A stretch of 64,000 nucleotides of DNA from Pseudomonas sp. RIT-PI-r. Lineage in GTDB: Bacteria > Pseudomonadota > Gammaproteobacteria > Pseudomonadales > Pseudomonadaceae. A program made the translations under genes and the position numbers. Location: the NCBI RefSeq assembly GCF_001297015.1, contig NZ_LIGE01000038.1, forward strand, positions 50,828-114,827, read 5' to 3'. The notes beneath the pieces are model-generated. The model was not told where the DNA came from. It made no database searches and worked only from the letters and a program-made list of their open reading frames with translations. This document shows, piece by piece, positions 24,271 through 32,624 of this stretch (within the stretch, counting starts at the first letter, position 1; the number at the start of each line of letters is the position of its first letter).

Positions 24271-27105
24271 TTGGACAAGATCCTGATACGTGGGGCCCGT
24301 ACCCACAACCTGAAGAACATCGACCTGACCCTGCCACGGGACAAACTGATCGTCATCACCGGCCTGTCCGGATCCGGCAAGTCGTCCCTGGCTTTCGACA
24401 CACTGTACGCCGAAGGTCAGCGCCGCTATGTCGAATCGCTGTCGGCCTATGCCCGCCAGTTCCTGTCGATGATGGAAAAGCCCGACGTCGACACCATCGA
24501 AGGCCTGTCGCCGGCAATCTCCATCGAACAGAAGTCGACCTCGCACAACCCGCGCTCCACGGTCGGCACCATCACCGAAATCTACGACTACCTGCGCCTG
24601 CTCTATGCTCGCGTCGGCACGCCGCGCTGCCCGGATCACGACATTCCACTGGAGGCGCAGACCGTCAGCCAGATGGTCGACCTGGTGCTGGCGCAGCCCG
24701 AAGGCAGCAAACTGATGTTGCTGGCCCCGGTGATCCGCGAGCGTAAAGGCGAACACCTGTCGGTTTTCGAAGAGCTGCGCGCGCAAGGTTTCGTCCGCGC
24801 CCGGGTCAATGGCCGCATCTGCGAGCTCGACGAGCTGCCAAAACTGGATAAACAGAAGAAGCACTCGATTGACGTGATCGTCGACCGCTTCAAAGTGCGC
24901 GCCGATCTGCAGCAGCGTCTGGCCGAGTCTTTCGAGACCGCGCTGAAACTGGCGGACGGCATCGCCCTGGTCGCACCGATGGACGATGAGCCGGGCGAAG
25001 AAATGATCTTTTCCGCGCGCTTCGCCTGCCCGATTTGCGGCCACGCGATCAGCGAGCTGGAACCCAAACTGTTTTCCTTCAACAACCCGGCCGGCGCCTG
25101 CCCGACGTGCGATGGCCTGGGCGTGAAGCAGTTCTTCGACATCAAACGTCTGGTCAACGGCGAGCTGACCCTGGCCGAGGGCGCGATACGTGGCTGGGAC
25201 AGGCGCAACGTCTATTACTTCCAGATGCTCGGCTCGCTGGCATCGCACTACAAGTTCAGCCTGGAAAAGCCGTTCAATGAACTGACCGCCGAGCAGCAGA
25301 AACAGATCCTGCACGGCAGCGGTTCACAGAATGTCGACTTCAAGTATTTGAACGACCGTGGCGATATCGTCAAACGCTCGCACCCGTTCGAAGGCATTGT
25401 GCCGAACCTGGAGCGTCGCTACCGCGAAACCGAATCGGCGAGCGTGCGTGAAGAGTTGGCCAAGTTCCTCAGCACTCAGTCGTGCCCGGATTGCCGTGGT
25501 ACGCGTTTGCGTCGTGAAGCGCGACATGTATGGGTAGGCGAGAAGACCCTGCCTGCGGTAACCAACCTGCCGATCGGCGATGCCTGCGTTTACTTCGGCG
25601 AGCTGAAGATGACTGGTCGTCGCGGTGAAATTGCCGACAAGATCCTCAAGGAAATCCGCGAGCGTCTGCAGTTCCTGGTCAACGTTGGTCTGGATTACCT
25701 GTCGCTGGATCGCAGCGCTGACACGCTGTCCGGTGGCGAGGCGCAGCGGATTCGTCTGGCCAGCCAGATCGGTGCGGGTCTTGTCGGTGTCTTGTACATC
25801 CTCGACGAGCCGTCCATTGGCTTGCACCAACGTGACAACGACCGGTTGCTCGGCACGCTCAAGCACCTTCGCGATATCGGCAACACGGTGATTGTGGTCG
25901 AGCACGACGAGGACGCGATTCGCCTGGCCGACTACGTGGTGGATATCGGCCCGGGTGCCGGTGTGCACGGCGGGCAGATCGTTGCCGAAGGTACGCCGGC
26001 CGAAGTCATGGCACACCCGGACTCCCTGACCGGTAAATACCTGTCAGGTCGGGTGAAGATTGAAGTGCCGGCCAAACGCACGCCGCGCAACAAGAAGCTG
26101 ACGCTGTCGCTCAAGGGCGCACGCGGCAACAACCTGCGCAATGTCGATCTGGAAATCCCGATTGGCTTGCTCACATGCGTGACCGGCGTGTCCGGCTCGG
26201 GCAAATCGACGCTGATCAACAATACGCTGTTCCCGCTGAGCGCCACCGCACTCAATGGCGCGACGACACTGGAAGCGGCAGCACACGACAGCATCAAAGG
26301 CCTGGAACATCTCGACAAAGTCGTCGACATTGACCAGAGCCCTATCGGTCGTACACCGCGTTCCAACCCTGCGACATATACCGGTCTGTTCACCCCCATC
26401 CGCGAGCTGTTCGCTGGCGTACCTGAATCACGCTCCCGCGGCTACGGCCCGGGGCGTTTCTCGTTCAACGTCAAGGGTGGCCGTTGCGAAGCGTGTCAGG
26501 GCGATGGCCTGATCAAAGTCGAGATGCACTTCCTGCCGGACATCTACGTGCCGTGCGACGTGTGCAAGAGCAAGCGTTACAACCGCGAAACCCTTGAAAT
26601 CAAATACAAGGGCAAGAGCATCCACGAAACCCTCGAAATGACCATCGAGGAAGCCCGGGTGTTCTTCGACGCGGTGCCGGCGCTGGCGCGCAAGCTGCAA
26701 ACGTTGATGGACGTCGGCCTGTCGTACATCAAGCTCGGGCAGTCGGCGACGACGTTGTCCGGTGGTGAAGCACAGCGGGTCAAGTTGTCTCGTGAACTGT
26801 CCAAGCGTGACACCGGCAAGACCCTGTACATCCTCGATGAGCCGACCACCGGCCTGCATTTTGCGGATATCCAGCAATTGCTCGATGTATTGCATCGCCT
26901 GCGCGACCACGGCAACACCGTGGTGGTGATCGAACACAACCTCGACGTGATCAAGACCGCCGACTGGCTGGTGGATCTCGGCCCTGAGGGCGGTTCAAAG
27001 GGTGGGCAAATCATTGCCACAGGTACGCCAGAGGAAGTCGCCGACATGAAGCAATCTCACACCGGCCATTACCTTAAACCGCTGCTGATCCGCGATCGGG
27101 CTTAA
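24271..27105 (+). CDS. uvrA: UvrABC excision nuclease subunit A
   Basis: A 944-residue damage-recognition ATPase of nucleotide excision repair. There are two ABC modules: Walker A GLSGSGKSS (about residue 33) and GVSGSGKST (about 640), with signatures LSGGEAQRI and LSGGEAQRV. Zinc-ligand pairs are CPICGHAI/CPTCDGLG and CEACQGDG/CDVCKSKRY. The usual start in pseudomonads is LDKILIRGARTHNLKNI, so I chose TTG 24271 with GAGG upstream; the frame is open back to 24199 but that adds 24 unlikely residues. A TATACT-like -10 lies at about 24232. I see no LexA box of the CTG-N10-CAG type in the gap with the divergent MFS gene. Confidence 0.97.
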   Translation: MDKILIRGARTHNLKNIDLTLPRDKLIVITGLSGSGKSSLAFDTLYAEGQRRYVESLSAYARQFLSMMEKPDVDTIEGLSPAISIEQKSTSHNPRSTVGTITEIYDYLRLLYARVGTPRCPDHDIPLEAQTVSQMVDLVLAQPEGSKLMLLAPVIRERKGEHLSVFEELRAQGFVRARVNGRICELDELPKLDKQKKHSIDVIVDRFKVRADLQQRLAESFETALKLADGIALVAPMDDEPGEEMIFSARFACPICGHAISELEPKLFSFNNPAGACPTCDGLGVKQFFDIKRLVNGELTLAEGAIRGWDRRNVYYFQMLGSLASHYKFSLEKPFNELTAEQQKQILHGSGSQNVDFKYLNDRGDIVKRSHPFEGIVPNLERRYRETESASVREELAKFLSTQSCPDCRGTRLRREARHVWVGEKTLPAVTNLPIGDACVYFGELKMTGRRGEIADKILKEIRERLQFLVNVGLDYLSLDRSADTLSGGEAQRIRLASQIGAGLVGVLYILDEPSIGLHQRDNDRLLGTLKHLRDIGNTVIVVEHDEDAIRLADYVVDIGPGAGVHGGQIVAEGTPAEVMAHPDSLTGKYLSGRVKIEVPAKRTPRNKKLTLSLKGARGNNLRNVDLEIPIGLLTCVTGVSGSGKSTLINNTLFPLSATALNGATTLEAAAHDSIKGLEHLDKVVDIDQSPIGRTPRSNPATYTGLFTPIRELFAGVPESRSRGYGPGRFSFNVKGGRCEACQGDGLIKVEMHFLPDIYVPCDVCKSKRYNRETLEIKYKGKSIHETLEMTIEEARVFFDAVPALARKLQTLMDVGLSYIKLGQSATTLSGGEAQRVKLSRELSKRDTGKTLYILDEPTTGLHFADIQQLLDVLHRLRDHGNTVVVIEHNLDVIKTADWLVDLGPEGGSKGGQIIATGTPEEVADMKQSHTGHYLKPLLIRDRA

Positions 27106-27117
27106 ACGTCAGCCATG

Positions 27118-27157
27118 AAAAAGCCCCTGTCACTTCAACAGTGACAGGGGCTTTTTT
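27118..27157 (+). terminator. Terminator between uvrA and ferritin gene
   Basis: Stem AAGCCCCTGTCAC/GTGACAGGGGCTT with an 8-base loop and T/A runs on both sides. It serves uvrA (plus strand) and probably also the convergent ferritin gene, which ends at 27171. Confidence 0.92.
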
Positions 27158-27170
27158 GTATCTTCTGCAA

Positions 27171-27638
27171 TCAGGAAGTGTGGGACTGCAGATAGTTCTC
27201 GAGACCGATCAGCTTGATCAGACCCAACTGCTTTTCCAGCCAGTAGGTGTGATCTTCTTCAGTGTCGTTGAGCTGAACCCGCAAAATCTCGCGGCTGACA
27301 TAGTCTTTGTGCTGCTCGCAGAGTTCGATGCCTTTGCACAGCGCCGCGCGGACTTTGTACTCCAGGCGCAGATCTGCTTCAAGCATCTCTGGCACCGTGC
27401 TGCCGACATCCAGATCATCCGGGCGCATGCGCGGGGTGCCTTCGAGCATCAGAATCCGACGCATCAATGCATCAGCGTGACCTGCTTCTTCTTCCATCTC
27501 GTGGTTGATTCGCTCGTAGAGTTTGGTGAACCCCCAGTCCTCATACATCCGCGAATGAACGAAATATTGATCACGCGCGGCCAGTTCGCCGGTCAGCAAC
27601 GTGTTGAGGTAATCGATTACGTCTGGGTGGCCTTGCAT
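27171..27638 (-). CDS. ftnA: Bacterial ferritin (FtnA; often annotated bacterioferritin BfrA)
   Basis: A 155-residue four-helix iron-storage subunit starting MQGHPDVIDYLNTLLTGELAARDQYF. Di-iron ferroxidase ligands are in place: Glu18, Glu51, His54, Glu93, Glu127 and His130. Residue 52, the Met that binds heme in true bacterioferritins, is Ala here (sequence EEEAGHADAL), which argues for the heme-free ferritin that P. aeruginosa workers renamed FtnA. Upstream in-frame residues back to 27710 are not coding by start and ribosome-site quality. The gene lies just after katA on the same strand, as in P. aeruginosa, linking iron storage with peroxide defence. Confidence 0.9.
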   Translation of the reverse strand: MQGHPDVIDYLNTLLTGELAARDQYFVHSRMYEDWGFTKLYERINHEMEEEAGHADALMRRILMLEGTPRMRPDDLDVGSTVPEMLEADLRLEYKVRAALCKGIELCEQHKDYVSREILRVQLNDTEEDHTYWLEKQLGLIKLIGLENYLQSHTS

Positions 27639-27751
27639 CGCCCTACATCTCCCTACTTGAAAGTCTGTAGTTTGAACCAACCTGACTGGAAGGTCACCCG
27701 TCACACGCAATAAAAGCGAAGATATTCTTAGAAAAGCAGCCTAAATAACGC

Positions 27752-27778
27752 AAAAACCGCCCAAATGAGGGCGGTTCT
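27752..27778 (-). terminator. Rho-independent terminator after katA
   Basis: On the minus strand AACCGCCC-TCATTT-GGGCGGTT followed by a T-run; it begins about 12 bases after the katA stop and separates katA from ftnA. Confidence 0.88.
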
Positions 27779-27787
27779 GCTTCTCGT

Positions 27788-29242
27788 TTAGACTTCGTTA
27801 AGCTGTACGTTGAGCAGCTTTGCGATTGCTTCTCCATACGCCGGATCGGCTTTGTAGAAATGCTGCAACTGACGGTCAATCACATCGCTCGAAACGCCAG
27901 CCATGGCGCCGGCGATGTTATTCACCAGCAGCGCCTTCTGATCGTCGCTCATCAAGCGGAACAGCGCACCGGCATGGCTGTAGTAATCGGTGTCTTCGCG
28001 GTGATCGTAACGATCAGCCGCGCCGCTCAAGGCCAGCGCAGGCTCAGCATAATGCGGAGCTTGTTTGGGCGATTCGATGTAGCTGTTCGGCTCGTAGTTG
28101 GGCGCTGCGCCGCCGTTGTTGCCGAACGCCATCGAGCCATCACGCTGATAGGTGTTGACCGGGCTGCGTGGCGCGTTCACCGGCAATTGCTGGTGATTGG
28201 TACCAACACGGTAGCGATGGGCGTCGGCGTAAGCGAAGACGCGACCTTGCAGCATGCGATCCGGCGACAGACCAACGCCTGGCACCATATTGCTCGGGCC
28301 AAAAGCTGCCTGCTCGACTTCAGCGAAATAGTTGAGCGGGTTGCGGTTCAGTTCCAACTCACCGACTTCGATCAACGGGAATTCTTTCTGCGACCAGGTT
28401 TTGGTCACGTCGAACGGGTTCTCGCAGTGCGCCGCCGCTTGCGCTTCGGTCATGATCTGAATGCACACGCGCCATTTCGGGAAGTCACCGCGCTCGATCG
28501 CCTCGAACAGATCGCGCTGGGCGTAGTCCGGATCAGTACCCGCCAGGCGTGCAGCGTCGGAGGGCGAAAGATTCTTGATGCCTTGCTTGGTTTTGTAGTG
28601 CCACTTCACCCAGTGACGCTCACCTTTTGCGCTGACAAGGCTGTAAGTGTGGCTGCCGAAGCCGTGCATGTGACGGTAGCCGTCAGGAATACCGCGATCG
28701 GAGAACAGAATGGTCACTTGATGCAGCGCTTCAGGCGAATGTGACCAGAAGTCCCACATCATCTGCGCGCTTTTCAGGTTGCTTTGCGGCAGGCGTTTTT
28801 GCGTATGGATAAAGTCAGGGAATTTCAGTGGATCGCGAATGAAGAACACGGGCGTGTTGTTGCCAACGATGTCCCAATTACCTTCTTCGGTATAAAACTT
28901 CAGAGCAAAACCGCGCGGATCACGTTCGGTATCGGCCGAACCACGCTCGCCACCCACGGTAGAAAAGCGCAGAAACGTCGGGGTTTGTTTACCGACCGCG
29001 GCAAACAATTTGGCGCTGGTGTACTCGGTGATGTCACGGGTCACGGTGAATGTCCCGTAGGCGCCCGAGCCTTTAGCGTGCACGCGACGCTCCGGAATGT
29101 TTTCACGGTTGAAGTGAGCGAGCTTCTCGATCAGATGAAAGTCGTCGAGCAGCAGCGGGCCACGGGGGCCGGCGGAACGAGAATTCTGGTTGTCAGCGAC
29201 AGGTGCGCCACTGGCGGTCGTAAGCGTTTTGATCTGGCTCAT
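27788..29242 (-). CDS. katA: Catalase KatA (monofunctional, clade 3 size)
   Basis: A 484-residue heme catalase that breaks down hydrogen peroxide. The distal His is His55 in ERRVHAKGSGAYG, the distal Asn is in GNNTPVFFIRDPLKFPDF, and the proximal heme Tyr is in RVFAYADAHRYRVG near residue 338. The length fits small-subunit catalases. The ATG at 29242 follows GAGGAAGAAG. The upstream gap 29243-29440 is AT-rich, especially 29325-29375, where an OxyR-bound promoter would be expected from other pseudomonads, but I cannot pick out a clear site. ftnA follows downstream. Confidence 0.96.
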   Translation of the reverse strand: MSQIKTLTTASGAPVADNQNSRSAGPRGPLLLDDFHLIEKLAHFNRENIPERRVHAKGSGAYGTFTVTRDITEYTSAKLFAAVGKQTPTFLRFSTVGGERGSADTERDPRGFALKFYTEEGNWDIVGNNTPVFFIRDPLKFPDFIHTQKRLPQSNLKSAQMMWDFWSHSPEALHQVTILFSDRGIPDGYRHMHGFGSHTYSLVSAKGERHWVKWHYKTKQGIKNLSPSDAARLAGTDPDYAQRDLFEAIERGDFPKWRVCIQIMTEAQAAAHCENPFDVTKTWSQKEFPLIEVGELELNRNPLNYFAEVEQAAFGPSNMVPGVGLSPDRMLQGRVFAYADAHRYRVGTNHQQLPVNAPRSPVNTYQRDGSMAFGNNGGAAPNYEPNSYIESPKQAPHYAEPALALSGAADRYDHREDTDYYSHAGALFRLMSDDQKALLVNNIAGAMAGVSSDVIDRQLQHFYKADPAYGEAIAKLLNVQLNEV

Positions 29243-29437
29243 ACGGTCTTCTTCCTCTGTCAGTCTTGAAACTGCCGGCTAATCGGCTTGCTGGGAAGTA
29301 TTGATCATCAATGTGACAGCCACAAATTCATTAACTTGTGCTTATCGATAGAAAATTACTAATTATGATTCCCAAGCCATAGTGCCAGCTGACCTGTGTC
29401 AGAAGCTTGTACGTAAAGCGCATTTTCTTGCAGGCAC

Positions 29438-29464
29438 AAAAAACCGGGCACTAGGCCCGGTTCT
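29438..29464 (-). terminator. Rho-independent terminator after rplQ (end of alpha operon)
   Basis: On the minus strand AACCGGGC-CTAGT-GCCCGGTT followed by a T-run, about 20 bases after the rplQ stop. Confidence 0.9.
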
Positions 29465-29482
29465 TTGTTTCAGACTGACGTC

Positions 29483-29869
29483 TTACTCGGCGGATACAGC
29501 TTCGCCAGCAGTAGCACGATCAACCAACTCGACGTACGCCATAGGCGCGTTGTCGCCAGCGCGGAAACCGCACTTGAGGATGCGCAGGTAGCCACCCTCA
29601 CGGGTAGCGTAACGCTTGCCCAGGTCGTTGAAGAGCTTACCAACGATAGCTTTCGAACGAGTACGGTCGAAAGCCAGACGGCGGTTAGCCAGGCTGTCTG
29701 TCTTGGCCAGAGTGATCAGCGGCTCAGCAACGCGACGCAGTTCTTTGGCTTTTGGCAGAGTAGTTTTGATCAGCTCGTGCTCGAACAGCGACACCGCCAT
29801 GTTTTGAAACATGGCCTTGCGGTGCGAGCTGGTGCGGCTCAGGTGACGACCACTTTTACGATGACGCAT
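29483..29869 (-). CDS. rplQ: 50S ribosomal protein L17
   Basis: A 128-residue protein beginning [20 protein letters not shown], the invariant L17 start. It is the last gene of the alpha operon (rpsM-rpsK-rpsD-rpoA-rplQ), 42 bases after rpoA, and is followed by a strong terminator. Confidence 0.98.
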
Positions 29870-29911
29870 GGTTCATTCCTTACCAAACACTACGTTCGGT
29901 GATTACGACGA

Positions 29912-30913
29912 TCAGGCAGTCGCCTTGTCGTCCTTCTTAAGACTTGCAGGCGGCCAGTTGTCGAGGCGCATGCCGAGGGACAGACCGCGGGAGGCCAGAA
30001 CGTCCTTGATTTCAGTCAAGGATTTCTTGCCCAGGTTCGGAGTCTTCAACAGCTCTACTTCGGTACGCTGAATCAGGTCACCGATGTAGTAGATGTTTTC
30101 CGCCTTAAGGCAGTTAGCCGAACGTACAGTCAGTTCCAGATCGTCAACCGGGCGAAGCAGGATCGGATCGATCTCGTCTTCCTGCTCGACAACCACTGGC
30201 TCACTGTCACCTTTGAGGTCGACGAACGCAGCCAACTGCTGTTGCAGAATGGTTGCAGCGCGGCGAATAGCCTCTTCAGGATCCAGAGTACCGTTGGTTT
30301 CCAGATCAATAACCAGCTTGTCCAGGTTAGTACGCTGCTCGACACGGGCGTTTTCCACCACGTATGCGATACGGCGAACCGGGCTGAACGAAGAGTCAAG
30401 CTGCAAGCGACCGATGCTGCGGCTTTCGTCTTCATCGCTCTGACGCGAGTCGGCTGGTTCATAACCACGACCACGAGCTACGGTGAGCTTCATGTTCAGG
30501 GCGCCGTTAGACGCCAGGTTAGCGATTACGTGATCGGGATTAACGATCTCGACATCATGATCCAGCTGAATATCGGCAGCGGTAACCACCCCCGAACCCT
30601 TCTTCGACAAGGTCAGCGTAACTTCGTCACGACCGTGCAGCTTGATGGCCAGACCTTTAAGGTTCAACAGGATTTCAATTACGTCTTCCTGTACACCTTC
30701 GATGGCGCTGTACTCGTGGAGCACACCGTCAATCTCGGCCTCGACTACTGCGCAGCCGGGCATTGAGGACAACAGGATGCGGCGCAGCGCGTTGCCCAGG
30801 GTGTGGCCAAAACCACGCTCGAGAGGCTCGAGAGTGATCTTGGCGCGGGTTGGACTGACAACCTGCACATCAATATGGCGGGGTGTCAGGAACTCATTTA
30901 CCGAAATCTGCAT
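29912..30913 (-). CDS. rpoA: RNA polymerase alpha subunit
   Basis: A 333-residue subunit. The N-terminal assembly domain (about 1-235) contains LEPLERGFGHTLGNALRRILL, used for alpha dimerisation and beta binding. The C-terminal domain (about 250-320) contains the promoter UP-element and activator surface (RSANCLKAENIYYIGDLIQRTE, TPNLGKKSLTEIKDVLASRGL). It is encoded within the alpha operon, between S4 and L17, so its supply is tied to ribosomal protein synthesis. Confidence 0.98.
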   Translation of the reverse strand: MQISVNEFLTPRHIDVQVVSPTRAKITLEPLERGFGHTLGNALRRILLSSMPGCAVVEAEIDGVLHEYSAIEGVQEDVIEILLNLKGLAIKLHGRDEVTLTLSKKGSGVVTAADIQLDHDVEIVNPDHVIANLASNGALNMKLTVARGRGYEPADSRQSDEDESRSIGRLQLDSSFSPVRRIAYVVENARVEQRTNLDKLVIDLETNGTLDPEEAIRRAATILQQQLAAFVDLKGDSEPVVVEQEDEIDPILLRPVDDLELTVRSANCLKAENIYYIGDLIQRTEVELLKTPNLGKKSLTEIKDVLASRGLSLGMRLDNWPPASLKKDDKATA

Positions 30914-30935
30914 GGATGCACCTATTTTCTAGCCC

Positions 30936-31556
30936 TTACTTGGAGTAGAGCTCGACAATCAGGCTTTCGTTGATGTCGGCGGACAGATCACTGCGAGCAG
31001 GAACGTTCTTGAAAACGCCCGACTTCTTCTCAGTGTCTACTTCTACCCATTCTACGCGGCCACGTTGGGCACACAGATCGAGAGCTTGGACAATGCGAAG
31101 TTGGTTTTTTGCTTTCTCGCGAACTGCAACCACGTCACCAGCACGAACCTGATACGACGGAACGTTTACGGTCTGACCGTTAACGCTGATCGACTTGTGC
31201 GATACCAGCTGGCGGGATTCGGCACGAGTCGAACCAAAGCCCATACGGTATACAACGTTGTCCAGACGGCATTCGAGCAGTTGCAGCAGGTTTTCACCGG
31301 TTGCACCTTTCTTGCCAGCAGCTTCTTTGTAGTAGCCGCTGAACTGACGCTCGAGAACGCCGTAGATACGACGGACCTTCTGCTTTTCACGCAGTTGGGT
31401 GCCGTAGTCGGACTGGCGACCGCGGCGTTGGCCGTGGATACCAGGTGCTGCTTCAATGTTGCACTTCGATTCGATCGCGCGCACGCCGCTCTTCAGGAAG
31501 AGATCGGTGCCTTCGCGACGAGCGAGTTTGCATTTTGGACCAATGTAACGAGCCAT
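30936..31556 (-). CDS. rpsD: 30S ribosomal protein S4
   Basis: A 206-residue primary 16S-binding protein starting MARYIGPKCKLARREGTDLF, with the S4 RNA-binding domain at about 95-155 (RLDNVVYRMGFGSTRAESRQL). In E. coli S4 represses the alpha operon by binding a pseudoknot in the rpsM leader; the equivalent leader here would be the 129-base gap before rpsM. It is 22 bases from rpoA. Confidence 0.98.
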   Translation of the reverse strand: MARYIGPKCKLARREGTDLFLKSGVRAIESKCNIEAAPGIHGQRRGRQSDYGTQLREKQKVRRIYGVLERQFSGYYKEAAGKKGATGENLLQLLECRLDNVVYRMGFGSTRAESRQLVSHKSISVNGQTVNVPSYQVRAGDVVAVREKAKNQLRIVQALDLCAQRGRVEWVEVDTEKKSGVFKNVPARSDLSADINESLIVELYSK

Positions 31557-31574
31557 TCTTTACAATCTCCTGGA

Positions 31575-31964
31575 TTACACGCGGCGCTTCTTCGGCGGAC
31601 GGCACCCGTTGTGCGGGATTGGCGTCACGTCGGTGATGCTGGCGATCTTATAGCCACAGCCGTTCAATGCACGGACAGCGGACTCACGACCTGGACCTGG
31701 ACCTTTGACGTTAACGTCGAGGTTTTTCAGGCCATATTCCAGCGCAGCTTGACCAGCACGTTCAGCAGCTACTTGAGCAGCAAACGGAGTGGACTTGCGG
31801 GAACCGCGGAAACCCGAACCACCGGAGGTAGCCCAAGAAAGCGCGTTACCTTGACGGTCGGTGATGGTCACGATGGTGTTGTTAAAAGAAGCATGGATGT
31901 GGGCGATGCCATCAACCACTGTCTTTTTAACTTTTTTACGAGGACGAGCAGCAGGTTTTGCCAT
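31575..31964 (-). CDS. rpsK: 30S ribosomal protein S11
   Basis: A 129-residue platform protein ending in the typical TPIPHNGCRPPKKRRV tail, with DGIAHIHASFNNTIVTITDRQ near residue 20. It is 18 bases from rpsD and 30 from rpsM, the canonical alpha-operon order. Confidence 0.98.
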   Translation of the reverse strand: MAKPAARPRKKVKKTVVDGIAHIHASFNNTIVTITDRQGNALSWATSGGSGFRGSRKSTPFAAQVAAERAGQAALEYGLKNLDVNVKGPGPGRESAVRALNGCGYKIASITDVTPIPHNGCRPPKKRRV

Positions 31965-31994
31965 GATTAATTTCCTGTCGATTCGCGTGGGCGA

Positions 31995-32351
31995 TTACTT
32001 GCGGATCGGCTTACGCGGACCTTTACGGGTACGCGCGTTAGTCTTGGTACGCTGACCGCGTACTGGAAGACCACGACGATGACGCAGACCACGGTAGCAA
32101 CCGAGGTCCATCAAACGCTTGATTTTCATGTTGATTTCGCGACGCAGGTCACCTTCAGTGGTGAACTTCGCCACTTCGCCACGCAATTGCTCAATCTGCT
32201 CGTCGCTCAGATCTTTGATCTTTGCGGCTGGGTTTACCCCAGTCTCTGCGCAAATTTTCTGCGCAGTAGTGCGACCAACACCATAGATGTAGGTCAGCGA
32301 GATAACAGTGTGCTTGTTATCTGGAATGTTAACGCCTGCAATACGGGCCAT
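31995..32351 (-). CDS. rpsM: 30S ribosomal protein S13
   Basis: A 118-residue head protein starting MARIAGVNIPDNKHTVISLTYIYGVG, with the basic GLPVRGQRTKTNARTRKG tail that contacts the P-site tRNA. It is the first gene of the alpha operon; a promoter (32411-32439) and a hairpin (32440-32463) precede it. Confidence 0.98.
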   Translation of the reverse strand: MARIAGVNIPDNKHTVISLTYIYGVGRTTAQKICAETGVNPAAKIKDLSDEQIEQLRGEVAKFTTEGDLRREINMKIKRLMDLGCYRGLRHRRGLPVRGQRTKTNARTRKGPRKPIRK

Positions 32352-32410
32352 TCAGTGGGACTCCAATTGACAGCTACCTACGCCCCGGAAGCCAAGAAAT
32401 AGGGCGCGAG

Positions 32411-32439
32411 ATAATATCGCTGTAATAACAAATAATCAA
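32411..32439 (-). promoter_or_regulatory. Sigma-70-type promoter for the alpha operon (rpsM)
   Basis: Read on the minus strand: TTGATT (32439-32434), a 17-base spacer, TATTAT (32416-32411), about 60 bases before the rpsM start. The -35 box directly abuts the hairpin at 32440-32463. Confidence 0.75.
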
Positions 32440-32463
32440 CCCGGCAGCGCACTAGCTGCCGGG
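32440..32463 (-). terminator. Hairpin between rpmJ and the rpsM promoter
   Basis: CCCGGCAGC-TAGTGC-GCTGCCGGG, a perfect nine-base stem 18 bases after the rpmJ stop on the minus strand, followed by TTGATTATTT rather than a pure T-run. It may partly end spc transcription before the alpha operon promoter takes over. Confidence 0.65.
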
Positions 32464-32480
32464 CTTCAAGCGGATCACAC

Positions 32481-32597
32481 TCAGCCTTGGCGCTGTTTGT
32501 GACGCGGTTCCGCGCTGCAAATTACTCGAACAACACCTTCGCGGCGAATAATCTTGCAGTTACGGCACAGCTTTTTCACCGATGCACGAACTTTCAT
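32481..32597 (-). CDS. rpmJ: 50S ribosomal protein L36 (zinc-ribbon form)
   Basis: A 38-residue protein starting [19 protein letters not shown]. The zinc ligands Cys11, Cys14, Cys27 and His33 are present, so this is the zinc-containing form; a zinc-independent paralogue may exist elsewhere. It lies 27 bases after secY, the last gene of the spc group. Confidence 0.96.
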
Positions 32598-32624
32598 CAC
32601 CAACTCCTCGAACCTTATGGGTAC

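Noticed and set aside
29243..29437. Possible OxyR site in the AT-rich region before katA
   Set aside because: Only scattered half-site-like ATAG/CTAT pieces are visible, without the four-fold spacing needed; no site is claimed.
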